Assembly: GCA_030435675.1 (NCBI GenBank)
Contig: CM059622.1
Coordinates: 3,348,001 to 3,412,000 of the forward strand
Length of the DNA: 64,000 bases
Direction: 5' to 3'
Source: Steinernema hermaphroditum
Taxonomy: Eukaryota; Nematoda; Chromadorea; Rhabditida; Steinernematidae
The notes under the pieces were generated by a model. It had not been told where the DNA came from and made no database searches. It worked only from the letters and a program-made list of their open reading frames with translations. Below are positions 54,589-64,000 of this stretch, piece after piece (position 1 is the stretch's first letter; each line of letters opens with the position of its first letter). Both the position numbers and the translations under genes were made by a program.

Positions 54589-54789
54589 TTAAATCGCGGG
54601 GGTAGGACTCAATCGTTTCCAGACTTGGCGATTGCGATAGCATTTCCATAAAGGTTTCTTGCGATCCTTGAAAGATGCCTTTGTGAAGCGGTAGCGTAGA
54701 TTTTCTAGTTCCCTTTGGAAGATATGTTGTTGAAAGTGCTGAATCGAACGAAACCGTTTGAACGGACGAGAAGGGTTGTTATAGCTCAT
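54589..54789 (-). CDS. 66-aa basic protein, unknown
   Basis: The minus-strand ATG at 54,789 follows directly after CGTTTTCAGTT, so a spliced-leader or 5' intron acceptor lies two bases before it. The product (MSYNNPSRPFKRFRSIQHFQ...) is rich in Arg, Lys, Phe and aromatic residues and ends VWKRLSPTPAI. It has no membrane segment or cysteine pair. It is encoded next to, and on the same strand as, the PAZ-like gene. Small basic proteins of this sort could bind nucleic acid. No family is recognised. Confidence 0.45.
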   Translation of the reverse strand: MSYNNPSRPFKRFRSIQHFQQHIFQRELENLRYRFTKASFKDRKKPLWKCYRNRQVWKRLSPTPAI

Positions 54790-54948
54790 AACTGAAAACG
54801 AAAAATGTGAAACATAGTGATCGTTACACAAATGAGGTTGAAAGTCTCGGATCCTTCTTTTATGCAGCTCAAGTAGCCCGCCTCCTCTTCAGCATTGCGA
54901 AATCTTAAGTCTTAGTATGTATACACAATCTAACGGTCCTCTGACAAG

Positions 54949-55041
54949 GGTCGCGGTGGCTGATCGGTACCGGGCGCTGTTTCCAGAGTATGGCACTTTG
55001 ACGTCAGCGTCGTCACCTTGGTTCGATCCCCATCGCGATCC
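54949..55041 (+). tRNA. tRNA-like sequence 1, type II size
   Basis: GGTCGCG at the 5' end pairs with CGCGATC at the 3' end (one G-T pair). The A-box-like TGGCTGATCGG and B-box GGTTCGATCCC are present, and CTTTTT follows as an RNA polymerase III terminator. The length (93 nt) would suit a tRNA with a long variable arm. The T-stem pairs poorly, so a pseudogene or tRNA-derived repeat is as likely as a working tRNA. Confidence 0.4.
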
Positions 55042-55105
55042 TTTTTAAAAGATCAAAGTTCACGTAGTCTGTATGTATACCCTCTCTCCCTCCTCAATCC
55101 TGACT

Positions 55106-55190
55106 GTTCGTGTGGTTGAGTGGTCGAGGGCGCACGTTGGTACGAGAGGGGCTGACGTCATCGCTCGCAGGTTCGACCCCGGCTGCGAAC
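55106..55190 (+). tRNA. tRNA-like sequence 2, type II size
   Basis: GTTCGTG pairs with TGCGAAC (two wobble pairs). The A-box TGGTTGAGTGG and B-box GGTTCGACCCC fit, and TTTT follows. The T-stem has four of five pairs. The anticodon cannot be fixed with confidence. It shares a GTATGTATACCCTCTCT-like upstream motif with its neighbours. Confidence 0.45.
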
Positions 55191-55249
55191 TTTTAATGAT
55201 TAAAGGACAGACGACGGGTATGTATATCCTCTCTGACCTCCCACTCTTA

Positions 55250-55322
55250 GTGTGCTTGTGGCTGAGTGGTACAGGGCGGCTTCCACGCGAAGCCCGCCGG
55301 GTTCGATTCCGCCTCCAGCCCC
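55250..55322 (+). other. tRNA-like sequence 3 (head of GGGACAAA repeat)
   Basis: A-box TGGCTGAGTGG and B-box GGTTCGATTCC. Nearly identical to the minus-strand block at 24,588-24,660, and followed by the same AT-rich body. The acceptor ends do not pair well. It is the promoter part of a tRNA-derived repeat. Confidence 0.45.
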
Positions 55323-55421
55323 CTGATTTAATTTCTTGTGACGGATCGGGACAAACCTGATGATCAGCTGATCATTGATCATCGAGCATCAGGTTCGAAA
55401 CCGTGAAGTGGGACAAATTTA

Positions 55422-55941
55422 CTTTACTTTACTTTACTTTACTTCATGAATCAAAGGCGTTACGCCTTGCATGACACCGAAAATAGACAACAGAGATATC
55501 ACTTGTAGACGGCTTCATTCCTAGCGTGGTGTTGATGTCGAACCGGTCGTAGACGGCGCGCTTCACGGGGCATCTGGAAATCGCGCATCTCCGGAAATGG
55601 CGGTGAAACTTCGTCTTCTCGGGCGTTTGCGGCACAGCGGAGGCTTCTGGGCTCGCATATGCTTCGAAAAGATGAGTCCCTGGTCCAGAAGTTGCGTTTT
55701 CGTCGGTGGTGGCGTCCTCAGAGCGTCAGCGACCTTCGGGATGACATCGCACGCAGCCGGATTTCTGGCGTCGGACATCTTGTTGTCAGCGGTGGTGGGA
55801 CTACGGCTTCCGGGTGTCCCAATTCCCTCTGGAAGCCGGAAATCTCATACATGCCACAGAGTTTGCTGTCTGACCAACCGGACGCTCAGAGAGCGACCGG
55901 AGGGACCGACCGCTCGCCACCGCGACACGAGTCCGTCTTCC
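55422..55941 (-). repeat. SINE-like repeat, family A, with (AAGTA)n tail
   Basis: The insertion is flanked by an 11-bp duplication GGACAAATTTA (55,411-55,421 and 55,942-55,952). On the minus strand it ends in a simple repeat of AAGTA units, and begins GAAGACGGACTCGTGTCGCG. Duplication length and tail fit LINE-driven retroposition. Diverged relatives lie at 59,775-60,010, 60,475-60,610 and 63,455-63,595. Confidence 0.75.
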
Positions 55942-56024
55942 GGACAAATTTAATTGATCAAAAATCAATTAACAATCAATCGGGACAAAATTAATTAAAT
56001 AATTATTAATTAATTAATAAATAT

Positions 56025-56639
56025 TACGAGTTTATTTCTCGTATCTAAGGCTTACGCCTTGCGAGACGTCATATATATGCACAAAAAAAACCACATTGTC
56101 ACTCCGTAGTCGTCGGTCTTCTGGCTTCGGCGCAGGGCACAGCATCAGAGTAGAAGGCGACGATCCCATCAGTGTGCGCGGGCATCAGAGAGGCGAAGAG
56201 TTGACCCCGGAGACAGTGGAACACAGCAAGCCCATCTTCAGCTCGGGTGGCAGCGCGGACGTCGGAGTTGAGAAGCTTCTTCGGCGGCTTCCGCGGGCAG
56301 CACGGGCGAAGAACGGCATCTGGGCGAAAAGCGTCGGTGGAGCACAACGGGCAAACCGGGAACCATCAAGGCAGCTGGCGGCACAGACTTCGGAGTTGTA
56401 ACGCTTCTTCGGCTTCTCTGGCGGCGCGGGTGGAGTCGGGCGGCAGTGACGGGCTTCTTGGCAAGACGTTGGAACTACGGCTCCCTGGTGTTCCAGGCCT
56501 TCTGGGAGCCGGGGCGATCACTATGCAACCAACAATGACGGCCGAGAACGACCGCTCACTCAACTCAGTCGGCCCCAGACAGCCTCAGAGAGAGCGAGTG
56601 GACGACCCGACCGATCACTGGGAACACAAATGAAAGACC
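56025..56639 (-). repeat. SINE-like repeat, family B, copy 3
   Basis: Flanked by a 10-bp duplication TAATAAATAT (56,015-56,024 and 56,640-56,649). The body shares GTTCCAGGCCTTCTGGGAGC with the copies at 1.7 and 8.5 kb, plus an additional segment at about 56,100-56,390. The end AACACAAATGAAAGACCT matches the 5' end of copy 1. Confidence 0.7.
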
Positions 56640-56779
56640 TAATAAATATGGATTAATTAATTAATAATTCCCTGAAGCTCCGCCTACTTTCCACGAAATC
56701 TTTGGGCGTGGCCTTGAAAATGTCCCGATCGGTGAAATATCGATTTTGTCCCAGTTCGTTGATCACTACTCATATCGTG

Positions 56780-57570
56780 CCAAAAATGTACTCGACGCTA
56801 CCTCTTCTGGATTTAGTACTAAAGATTTTGTGGCACTATGGGCACTACGTCCAAAACAGATTTCGCGAATATTGGTTTTCAAATGGCATTGGTATCGAAA
56901 CTCGCACGTTTTTAGTATGCAGCGAAGTATTAATTTCTTGTGCATGGGCTAATTTATAATTTCTGCACCATATGCTAAGTTAAGAGGTTACAGTTAAGAG
57001 TTATAGTTAACAGGCATGAGAAAAAATGAATACGGGACTCGCTTCGCTAGACTGCAACCTCAAATATCTAAGCATAGTCCTAAGCCGGAGCTTAAGCCAA
57101 GTTTGGATGATAGGCCGCACGCAAAATGAATAGGCTCACTCCGCTCGCCCACAGGGCAGTGTTATCATGCAATCTTCCTATCGCCTAGTTATCATTTTCG
57201 GACAAGTTGGAGCTGCGCAAACTGACCGATTTTTTCCGCGCAAAGTGACCGGAACCCCAAAACAATCTCAACTTCGTCGAGATCAAAAGAGTGAGAGAGA
57301 TGAGAGAGAAAAGAGATGAGATCAAAATGCGCCTGCGAATTGCGTCGCATTAACCAAATTATATGGAGATCGATGGAGCTCGGTCTTTGATGCTAGAATG
57401 AGCCACGCTCTTCGACCCTTACACCGCCGAATTGACTAGCTAGTCCATCGTACAGAGGTGTATGATGAGGCCCCCGGGCGTCCCGTAGAAAGTTACTCGC
57501 GAGTGGCGTTAACTATTTACTAGTAAGGCTTTTTCTTTTTGTGTTAGATATACTTCTCATCACGTTCTTT
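56780..57570. other. No supported gene
   Basis: A GAGAGA-rich patch occurs at 57,290-57,320. No repeat partner or gene was recognised. Confidence 0.3.
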
Positions 57571-57576
57571 ATTTAG

Positions 57577-57754
57577 AGCTTTTCCTTGCTCAAGAAGGAG
57601 TCATTTTCCGACCTTCTTCTTTGGTCGACGGAAAGCGAAGGCCTCCTGAACGCCGTAGCGAAGATGTGGATTGGCCTGACCATGGACCAGCGCGCTTATT
57701 TCATGGACAACTTCCACTCCATCAGCCTCACTGCCGCGGACACAGAAAGCATCC
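57577..57754 (+). CDS. Isolated internal exon, unknown protein
   Basis: Bounded by a TTTATTTAG acceptor (ending 57,576) and a GTAAGC donor (57,755), the exon is open in one frame and encodes SFSLLKKESFSDLLLWSTES and about 39 further residues (ALKMW-like, then DQRAYFMDNFHSI). The amphipathic helical look suggests a real protein. Neighbouring exons were not found; the nearest AATAAA is at about 57,924. Confidence 0.35.
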
Positions 57755-57899
57755 GTAAGCTTTTGTCACCTTCTCCCGGCCCCGGGAATGACCGAAATTC
57801 TCTCTCTCATTTCGGTCCCTCCCCCTCTTCCTCTTCGCCCCGCCTTCGGCCGCGCCGATAAAAGCAGCCGTCGGCGCTAATGTTGTATGTTCTATCTTT

Positions 57900-58940
57900 T
57901 CTCTCAGTTTGTGGTCCCGAGAAATAAAGAGTGTGTAAAGAACCCCTTTGTTTCTGACCCAACACACCCGCGACCGAGTTCGTCGCAACCACCTAGCCAG
58001 TCTCTGTACTGAGCTAGCGCACAAGTGCCTGTCATGTAGGCCAAAGCCATGGAAACAGCCATGCTTCTTCCATAAAAGTTTTCTGTTACGTGGAACAGAT
58101 GGAGGTGGGAAAATGGGTTGGAATTGTCGTGTCACGCAAAAACGGTCACATAAGAATTTAGAACCCTCTTGACGAGCATGTCTGTCGGCATCTCAAAACG
58201 ATCAGAAAGATGCGGCTTTTACTTTTCGTTGTGCTTCCGTACAGAGCGGTTACTCTCACTATCTTCGCCAGTCTCTCGGAGTCTTCAAGAGACAATACAG
58301 AGGGGGAGAGGGGTGAGGAGGGTCGGACAGTCCTGAGCTCGGAATCGACTGGCGTCGCGGACCTCAGAGGTTCAGTGGGACTTCCGTGGCGGCGCCGATA
58401 GATTCTGCCTTCTTGGCGACGCATTGGAACTGCAACTCCCTAGGCCATCTGGGCGCCGGGGTAGTTCATCAATGTCCCATCAATCAATAAGCAAAGAATG
58501 ACCCAACTCATTTTCATCAACATTCATTAACTCGTTCAACAAGCTTTAGAGAGAGTGGACGATATATCCTTACATAACGTCTCGGGGCTATTGATCCTCC
58601 GTGGACACCTCATTTATCACTGTTTTTTATGTTGAAACATAAAGCTATGGGCGAGAGCTTGTAAAAGCCCCCGAGCTATGGATCGCCCCGACATCCTTAG
58701 TATCCAGAACAGCAGACATACACAACGTTCGCACCCCCTCGTCAACACAACACAACACATAGCATTGCCCAGCCAGAGTGTGAATTGCCATCGGGAAACG
58801 GGAGCGAACCACAGAGCACTATAGAAATCACACAGACTGCGGCATCGAGAAAGAGTAGCGCCGCAGCGCCATCGATTCCTGAGCGACTTCTTCAACGTCA
58901 GGTCGGTTATTCAGAGAAGCAGAAGTTCATTCCAAATTTT
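57900..58940. other. No supported gene; weak SINE similarity
   Basis: The segment 58,330-58,470 has scattered similarity to the family B repeat (TTGGAACTGCAACTCCCTAG, GGGCGCCGGGG). I see no gene. Confidence 0.3.
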
Positions 58941-58963
58941 CAGATAAAATTCTGAGTTTCACG

Positions 58964-59496
58964 ATGGACGGCGACGGAGAGAGCGATCGAGTTTTACCGG
59001 CAATATATACGATTTCAGAATCCAATACAAACAAAATCGTCGCCGAGGTAATGCATGTTACCGAATCAACCTTGCTTTCTGAAGACGAACTATTCACCGA
59101 TCAAGAGGATCAAAATGAATGTGTGTTAAATTGTCTACCCATAATTAAGGTAGGTCCATCATTTCTAAAATATCTATACATGTCATCCATTTTCAGAGTA
59201 TAGATGAAAGCACGTGTACCGTGTGTTTCGACTCTATCGCCGAAGGTGAACGATATGGGAAGCTGGATTGCGGACATCTCTTCCATCCCGCCTGTATCAG
59301 CCCTTGGTTGAGGTACCACAATACCTGCCCTACATGTCGTCATCCTAGCGACATCTCAAAGTGGATAAGGTCCTGGGAAACCATCAAGGACGTCGTCGAA
59401 CAGATGAAAGAGAAGATTGAGCGACATGTATCCGCTTTTGGAGATCTCGTCGTCCACGTGAAGACTCTTATAGTAGAGGGTCGGGAGAATACTTAA
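58964..59496 (+). CDS. RING-H2 finger protein (putative E3 ubiquitin ligase)
   Basis: ATG at 58,964, 20 bases after an ATTTTCAG acceptor. Exon 1 is 58,964-59,149 (62 codons), intron 59,150-59,196 (GTAGGT...TTTTCAG), exon 2 59,197-59,496, giving 161 residues. Residues about 69-110 hold a complete RING-H2: CTVCFD, then DCGHLFHPACISPW, then CPTCRH, i.e. C3H2C3 spacing. A Trp follows the last His/Cys as in many E2-binding RINGs. The N-terminal 60 residues are acidic and the C-terminal part is a likely coiled coil (TIKDVVEQMKEKIERHVSAF). No membrane segment. The likely activity is transfer of ubiquitin from an E2 to a target; the substrate is unknown. The gene is intact and looks like a host gene. 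Confidence 0.8.
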
Positions 59497-59774
59497 GCTC
59501 TTTGTATTGTCATTTTCCAATACTGTTGCCTGATTATCCGTTCACCTTCATAAAATATGTTCGTACGACTGTTCTCACCTTTATTTTACCACTCAACAAC
59601 TGTTCGCACTTCGATGACACTGCGGCTAGATCAGAGAGAGTATAAGAGTGGAAGAGAAAGTGATGGAAAAGGTTAAAACCATGTGTGAGGGTCGTTAAGG
59701 TTTCAGAATCATATTAGAAAGACGCTGTGGAGTAGTCCGCAAAACTTTATGTAATATTTAATATTTATTTTAAT

Positions 59775-60010
59775 CCACTCCTGGCGTGGTGCTGCGGTCG
59801 AATCAGTGGCCTTCACGGGGCATCTGGGAATCGGCGAACCTCCAGAAATGGCGACCGATCTTATACTTCTTGAGCTGTTTGAGGCTTTGTGGCTCGCATC
59901 CACTTCGGAGAGACTTGTTTTCAGCGGTGGTGGGACTATGTCTTCCCAGGTGTCCCAGTTCCCCCTGGAAGCGACAAAGTTTGTTGACGCGCTAAGGGCT
60001 GGACCGTTTA
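59775..60010 (+). repeat. SINE-like repeat, family A relative
   Basis: Shares CTTCACGGGGCATCTGG, AGAAATGGCG, and the block TCAGCGGTGGTGGGACTA with the copy at 55,422-55,941, in the same genomic orientation. It is truncated and diverged. Confidence 0.55.
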
Positions 60011-60474
60011 GTGTTATTGTTTAGAATATCACAAGCGAATCTCCCATGCTTAGGCGCAGGAGTCTCCGCCTTGGTCAATATATCCTATTGGTGCGCTCCA
60101 TCTGTATCCTTCTGACAGAATATGTGCGTTGGTGCTAGCACCACATACCGTCTTGCGGACTTGCCCACAGGTGAGTTGGTTCTTCTGCACACGAAGCTGT
60201 CCCCTCTAAGCTGACGGTTCTTCCCCGTTTGAACTGCAACAACGTCGACGGCTCCATATGACAGCCATAGATTTATTATACTTTGCATTTATTTGAAGAA
60301 CAGTTAGGATTGACAGTAAAAGACTTCTCTTATTCTTTTAAATCTTTATACCCGCTAAAGGGTCTTGAGAAGACGGAAATTCTGCATTTTCGCACAAGGC
60401 GCCTGAAATGAGGTTTCAGTATATAAGTAACAGTTCATAGGTATGCTTTACATCTCGCGCAGTTTGGACATTTT

Positions 60475-60610
60475 GTTGTGAGCGGTGGTGAGACTACGGC
60501 TTCTGGGTGTCCCAATTCCCTCTGGAAGCCGGAACAGTCACAACTGCCACGGGGTTTGCCATCTGGCCAACCAGACACTCAGAGAGCGACCGGAAGGACC
60601 ATATGCACGT
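60475..60610 (+). repeat. SINE-like repeat, family A fragment
   Basis: The block GGTGTCCCAATTCCCTCTGG and the following GAGAGCGACCGG match 55,800-55,900. Only about 135 bp of the family is present. Confidence 0.6.
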
Positions 60611-60614
60611 GGAT

Positions 60615-61860
60615 GGTCCCTCTCTTGCGGGACTTAGAAGGAAACAAAGCGCCGACGGTCCCTCTACTCCCGGACATAAAGGAAAAAAGAATCGATTCGA
60701 TTACAGCATCAAACAATCTTTATGGTTAAAAAAGAGCAACCAATGTAAACAATACATCTTAAACATAATTTTCGACTGTTGTGTAGAGAGAGCCGCCGAA
60801 GATGTGCATACTAATAACAGTACGAGGTGTGATGTGGGTCGGAATTTCTCCACAGCCCCTCTCGTACACTTTGCCATAGTTCGAGGGCGTGTTGGTGTAG
60901 TATGGGAAATATCTATAATAAAATAACCATTTTTGAGCAGTTGTAGTAATTGCATTATTATTGCGTATTACCCCTTTTTAACATCCGAATCGTCTATCCC
61001 GAATGTTTTGGTGAACGTTGAGAGAGAACGAGGGATGAAGTTGAAACTGTCCTTGAACAGTATCACTATGTAGACTACCTTCATCGGTAGTATTCGCTCA
61101 TTGGAAACCAGCACCTTTGGTGTGATTCCTCGCTGATTGAGAAGGTATTCCAGAACGAGTAGGGAATGGAAACGTCCTAAAGGTATGAATATTAACCGAA
61201 GAAATGCAATAGATAGTACCTCCGTTATGTGCTATGCATGTATAGCCATTATTTCGTCGAGCAACCAATTGACAAAATCACCATCGTCTTCTTCCAGATC
61301 GCTGTACTTGCAAAGATGTTTTTTCTGTCCACATTGTTTTGAGCATCTAACAGCGTTTCGCATATCTAAATGAGTACATCTTAGTGTGCATAATGCATTG
61401 ATGCATACCGTTACAGTGATTGCAAACCTTGTAAGCACATATAACATTGCTGTAGTGTTCGGACAAAAACACCGTTTCTCGCCGTGCATTGAATGTATTT
61501 GAAGTGGCTCCTGAAACCGTCTATACCGTCCCCGTTCGACTTTCATTAACCACACCTACGAGAGTAGTAATATGCGTTATTTGGATGACATCACTTGTGA
61601 AAGGGCGTTTCTGGTTCACTGGTTCATCTCCGAGGTGCGGAAGAGCAGCTCGTAGCTGTTAGCCCGCTATTTGCGTTTCTTTCGGAAGGAGTACGCGCTG
61701 AGCTTCGGGTCTTGACGTGATCAACATTGGCAAGTTGCGGTGACGATGATAAGACGAGAGGACAAATCGATCTGCGTTGCTCTCTTCTTCTTCGGTGTCA
61801 TCTCCTATGTGTGGATAAGTATATCGTTATTAAAATTTAACATTTCTAAATCTGTGTAGC
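60615..61860. other. No supported gene; short repeat at 61,508-61,563
   Basis: The segment CCTGAAACCGTCTATACCG and flanks at 61,508-61,563 repeat 23,365-23,420. No coding frame is convincing here. Confidence 0.35.
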
Positions 61861-61879
61861 AAGTGAAAAAGGGTTTGGA

Positions 61880-61985
61880 AGATCGAAAATTACAAGTTAC
61901 CATTCGGTGGTTCGAACCCGCCTCTGTAAATTGGGAGCTTAGAGCACTAACACTCGACTTCACGAGCACAACCTACTTATTCAAT
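61880..61985 (-). other. tRNA-like fragment
   Basis: On the minus strand, B-box-like GGTTCGAACCACC lies downstream of a TCGTGAAGTCGAGTG segment that resembles an A-box region. Stems do not form well; treat as a decayed tRNA or SINE head. Confidence 0.3.
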
Positions 61986-62087
61986 TCAAATCCGCTATAA
62001 TTGAGTACCGTCATTTTTTTGCAAATTAGCCTTGCTTACGGTGGATACTTTTATTTTAGGCAAGTTTATGTGCGCTCGACTTTTCAG

Positions 62088-62308
62088 ATGCACCCTACCA
62101 CTGTGCCAAATATCAGCTCGGCCTCCCTGCGTATCGTTTGGGAATAGTCTCTTGTGAGAAGGCGGCTGAGAAAGCAAGGAACGAGGAAGGGAAGCAGCAC
62201 AAGTATGCCGTAGAGGAGGCCAGCTTCGCTAACAATGAGGGCGATGCGTTGCCTAATTTAGGGGCTTGTCAAGGCTTGTATTTAAGCTTGTGCAACATGG
62301 TGCAATAA
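62088..62308 (+). CDS. Terminal exon of an unknown gene
   Basis: An acceptor CGACTTTTCAG ends at 62,087. The following exon is open in phase with two bases of its first codon (…APYHCAKYQLGLPAYRLG...) for about 73 residues, ending with NMVQ and a TAA at 62,306. AATAAA overlaps the stop (62,305-62,310). The combination of acceptor, long open frame and polyadenylation signal supports a real last exon. The middle part is Glu/Lys-rich (CEKAAEKARNEEGKQH). No family is recognised and upstream exons were not found. This frame has no ATG of its own. Confidence 0.4.
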
Positions 62309-62639
62309 ACCTGGAATCATTTAGAATCGACCCAACACTCGGACACATACAGATAAGTTTAGAATGAGCACAGAATAATGAAGTTCCATTTAGAAAACCG
62401 AAACATCAACAGAAAACCGGCTCGCGGCCGAACGCGGCTGAGAACGGCCAAAAAGTGGCGACGTCACCCTTTAGTGCGGCGGACAGTAGAATGATGCTAG
62501 AGGACTAGCGATTGGATCAAAGAGAAGCTTATCCAACGGACATTAAGCCTACATCGAAACCTAGATCTCATTCGGTCAAGTTTAATGATTTTAGATATTC
62601 ATAAGGCTTTGAATTAAATGTTTTATTTTTAGGATCATA

Positions 62640-63450
62640 AAAAACCCCTTCGGAGAGGCACGCAACGATGAGTCATAGGACACGCACACGCAACACGCAA
62701 CGCACTAAATCGGTTCAAAGGAGGAGCAAGGAAGTGCGCGAGCGTTTACCGCATCAGCTGACCAATGGACAAACAGCTCACTGACCAGGTAGAAGGTCCT
62801 AAAAGTGATGCGACTCATTTTAGGCATAAAAAACTACAATGCGGCGCGTGCACTGAACCATACAAAAGAAGACCCATCCACACTAACAGAGAAGCTCAGG
62901 ACGGAGGTCCCCTTGGGAGAGGGACAATTGAAGCTGGACGACTAGCCTGGAGTGGTTCCAAAGTCGTGGTGATATTCCGCGTGGGATTCAGGGCGTGTTA
63001 GTAGCCCGGATCCATATTATTATTCGTGACGCGAGAAGTGTAGATAAACGGTGATCCCCTCAAGTGCAGTACTTCTTTCCGAGGTCTCATCAGCGGCAGA
63101 GGACGTAGTCATAACCGATTGAGACTGATCAAGTAAGCTTAGGACGTGTTCAGATTCCTTAGCGTTCACGAGCACAACTTCATAACATTAACTGGCTAGA
63201 AGGACCGTAGCGAATGAGTGCATCTTCTTCAAGAAGAGAACGCACGCGAATACGTCTACAAGAAAGAAGCAGATCGGAAATCAAAATTCCGCTTTTTGTG
63301 AAATTGTGGAATCTATTATTTAGACCATTGCTGCTACAGCTTTTTTTGGTTTAAAATGCAGGAATGAAGCAAATGAGAAAATGAGAAAAAAAGAGGAGTT
63401 TTGTTTGGATGAATCGTAGTATGTATATTGTAGTATCGTAGATGAATCGT
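62640..63450. other. No supported gene
   Basis: I see no convincing exon, repeat partner or RNA gene in this stretch. Confidence 0.3.
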
Positions 63451-63454
63451 AGGA

Positions 63455-63595
63455 GTCTCATTCGTGTCGCGGTGGCCAGCGATCGGTCCCTCCGGTCGCT
63501 CTCTGAGGGTCCGGTTGGCCAGACAGCAAACCCTGTGGCATGTGTGAGTTTTCCGGCTTCCAGGGGGAATTGGGACACCCGAGTAGTAGGGGTTA
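63455..63595 (-). repeat. SINE-like repeat, family A 5' end
   Basis: Contains CGTGTCGCGGTGGCCAGCGA and CGGCTTCCAGGGGGAATTGG on the + strand, which is the head of family A as seen on the minus strand at 55,760-55,935; this copy therefore points rightward and is truncated after about 140 bp. Confidence 0.55.
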
Positions 63596-63757
63596 GACAC
63601 GGACAAAATCGATAAAAGTTAGACTCGGACACTTTTGCTTGGGCACCACTTAGGTCCCACCACGAAAAGCCTGATAGAGAAAAGGCTACGGTAAATGAGC
63701 GGTAAATTTTAATTTTAAAATAAATTTTTATCCTAACAAATTCATAATGGACATTTT

Positions 63758-63943
63758 TTACTTCTTGCGAAGACAAGGCTTGCAATACCAGCCTTCAGCG
63801 TCTGGAGCATAGTCGATCGGAGTCTCTTTCGTCTGGAACTCAGCAGCCTTTTTCTTTTCTTCACTAGGGTGCTTGTTTGCGTCCGTGTTAGGAGTAGGAA
63901 TTGAATAGTTGTTTGGGTTGGAGCGTTCAACGGTCATAGTCAT
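63758..63943 (-). CDS. 61-aa protein with C-terminal CxxC, possibly partial
   Basis: The minus-strand ATG at 63,943 (MTMTVERSNPNNYSIPTPNT) lies 8 bases after a CTCCTTTAG acceptor. The protein is Lys/Glu-rich in the middle and ends GWYCKPCLRKK before a TAA at 63,758. The single CxxC resembles half of a zinc ribbon. The frame could be complete, or the window edge may hide a first exon. A longer start at 63,985 would read across the acceptor, so I prefer the shorter form. Confidence 0.4.
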   Translation of the reverse strand: MTMTVERSNPNNYSIPTPNTDANKHPSEEKKKAAEFQTKETPIDYAPDAEGWYCKPCLRKK

Positions 63944-64000
63944 AATTTCGCTAAAGGAGACTATTGCTAGCGTATTACATTGCATATACCTTACACATAC

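Larger units (their letters stand above)
55195..56775 (+). repeat. tRNA-derived repeat, copy 2, split by two insertions
   Basis: Segments 55,195-55,421, 55,942-56,024 and 56,640-56,775, joined, are the inverse complement of the intact copy at 24,295-24,735. The two intervening blocks are SINE-like insertions with their own target duplications. The right end GTTCGTTGATCACTACT matches the left end of the 24-kb copy. Confidence 0.7.

Overview
The window looks like a repeat-rich piece of a nematode genome (inference). Candidate introns are about 45 to 50 bp with GTAAG donors and TTTTCAG/TTTTTAG acceptors. Several small genes have such an acceptor a few bases before the ATG, as expected for spliced-leader trans-splicing. 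The transposon set also fits: BEL/Pao with a phlebovirus-type env, a FLYWCH/MULE element, Merlin and Polinton/Maverick. There are no operon ribosome sites, rRNA genes or CRISPR arrays. Only a few genes look like ordinary host genes: a two-exon RING-H2 protein at 58.96-59.50 kb, a type II membrane protein at 14.3-15.4 kb, and some isolated exons.

Left part (1-24.7 kb): dispersed SINE-like repeats, five copies of a palindromic MITE, a mariner-type MITE, a foldback element whose arms each carry a tRNA-like sequence, and decayed protein-coding remnants. The remnants are a PAZ-like protein, RPA-like OB-fold proteins, UPF1-like SF1 helicase pieces, a FLYWCH/MULE transposase, and a Ty3/gypsy pol interrupted by a Merlin DNA transposon.

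Central part (24.7-54.8 kb): a Polinton/Maverick (virus-like, self-synthesising DNA transposon). From left to right it has an inverted N-terminal piece of DNA polymerase B, the polymerase palm/thumb part on the + strand, a chromodomain integrase, a small membrane protein, a minor capsid protein, a pVI-like basic protein, a major capsid protein with one frameshift, an adenain-like protease, and a C2H2 zinc-finger gene. Inside the first finger of the zinc-finger gene sits a composite BEL/Pao retrotransposon (32,798-52,997) bounded by 128-bp LTRs and a 5-bp duplication GTCCC. The zinc-finger gene resumes at 52,998. It is followed by an 81-aa zinc-ribbon protein, a stand-alone PAZ-like gene and a small basic protein. 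No packaging ATPase was seen.

The BEL composite is itself rearranged. A 4,611-bp tandem duplication (31.64-36.25 and 36.25-40.86 kb) spans the Polinton/BEL junction. A second, nearly full-length BEL copy lies in inverted orientation inside the env region of the first, giving arms of about 7-8 kb. The inverted copy keeps gag, protease, RT, RNase H, integrase and env in one open frame of roughly 2,620 codons.

Right part (54.9-64 kb): three tRNA-like sequences in a row, a tRNA-derived repeat split by two younger SINE-like insertions with clear 10-11 bp target duplications, the RING-H2 gene, and two small exons/ORFs near the end. All family names come from motif reading by eye; no database search was possible.
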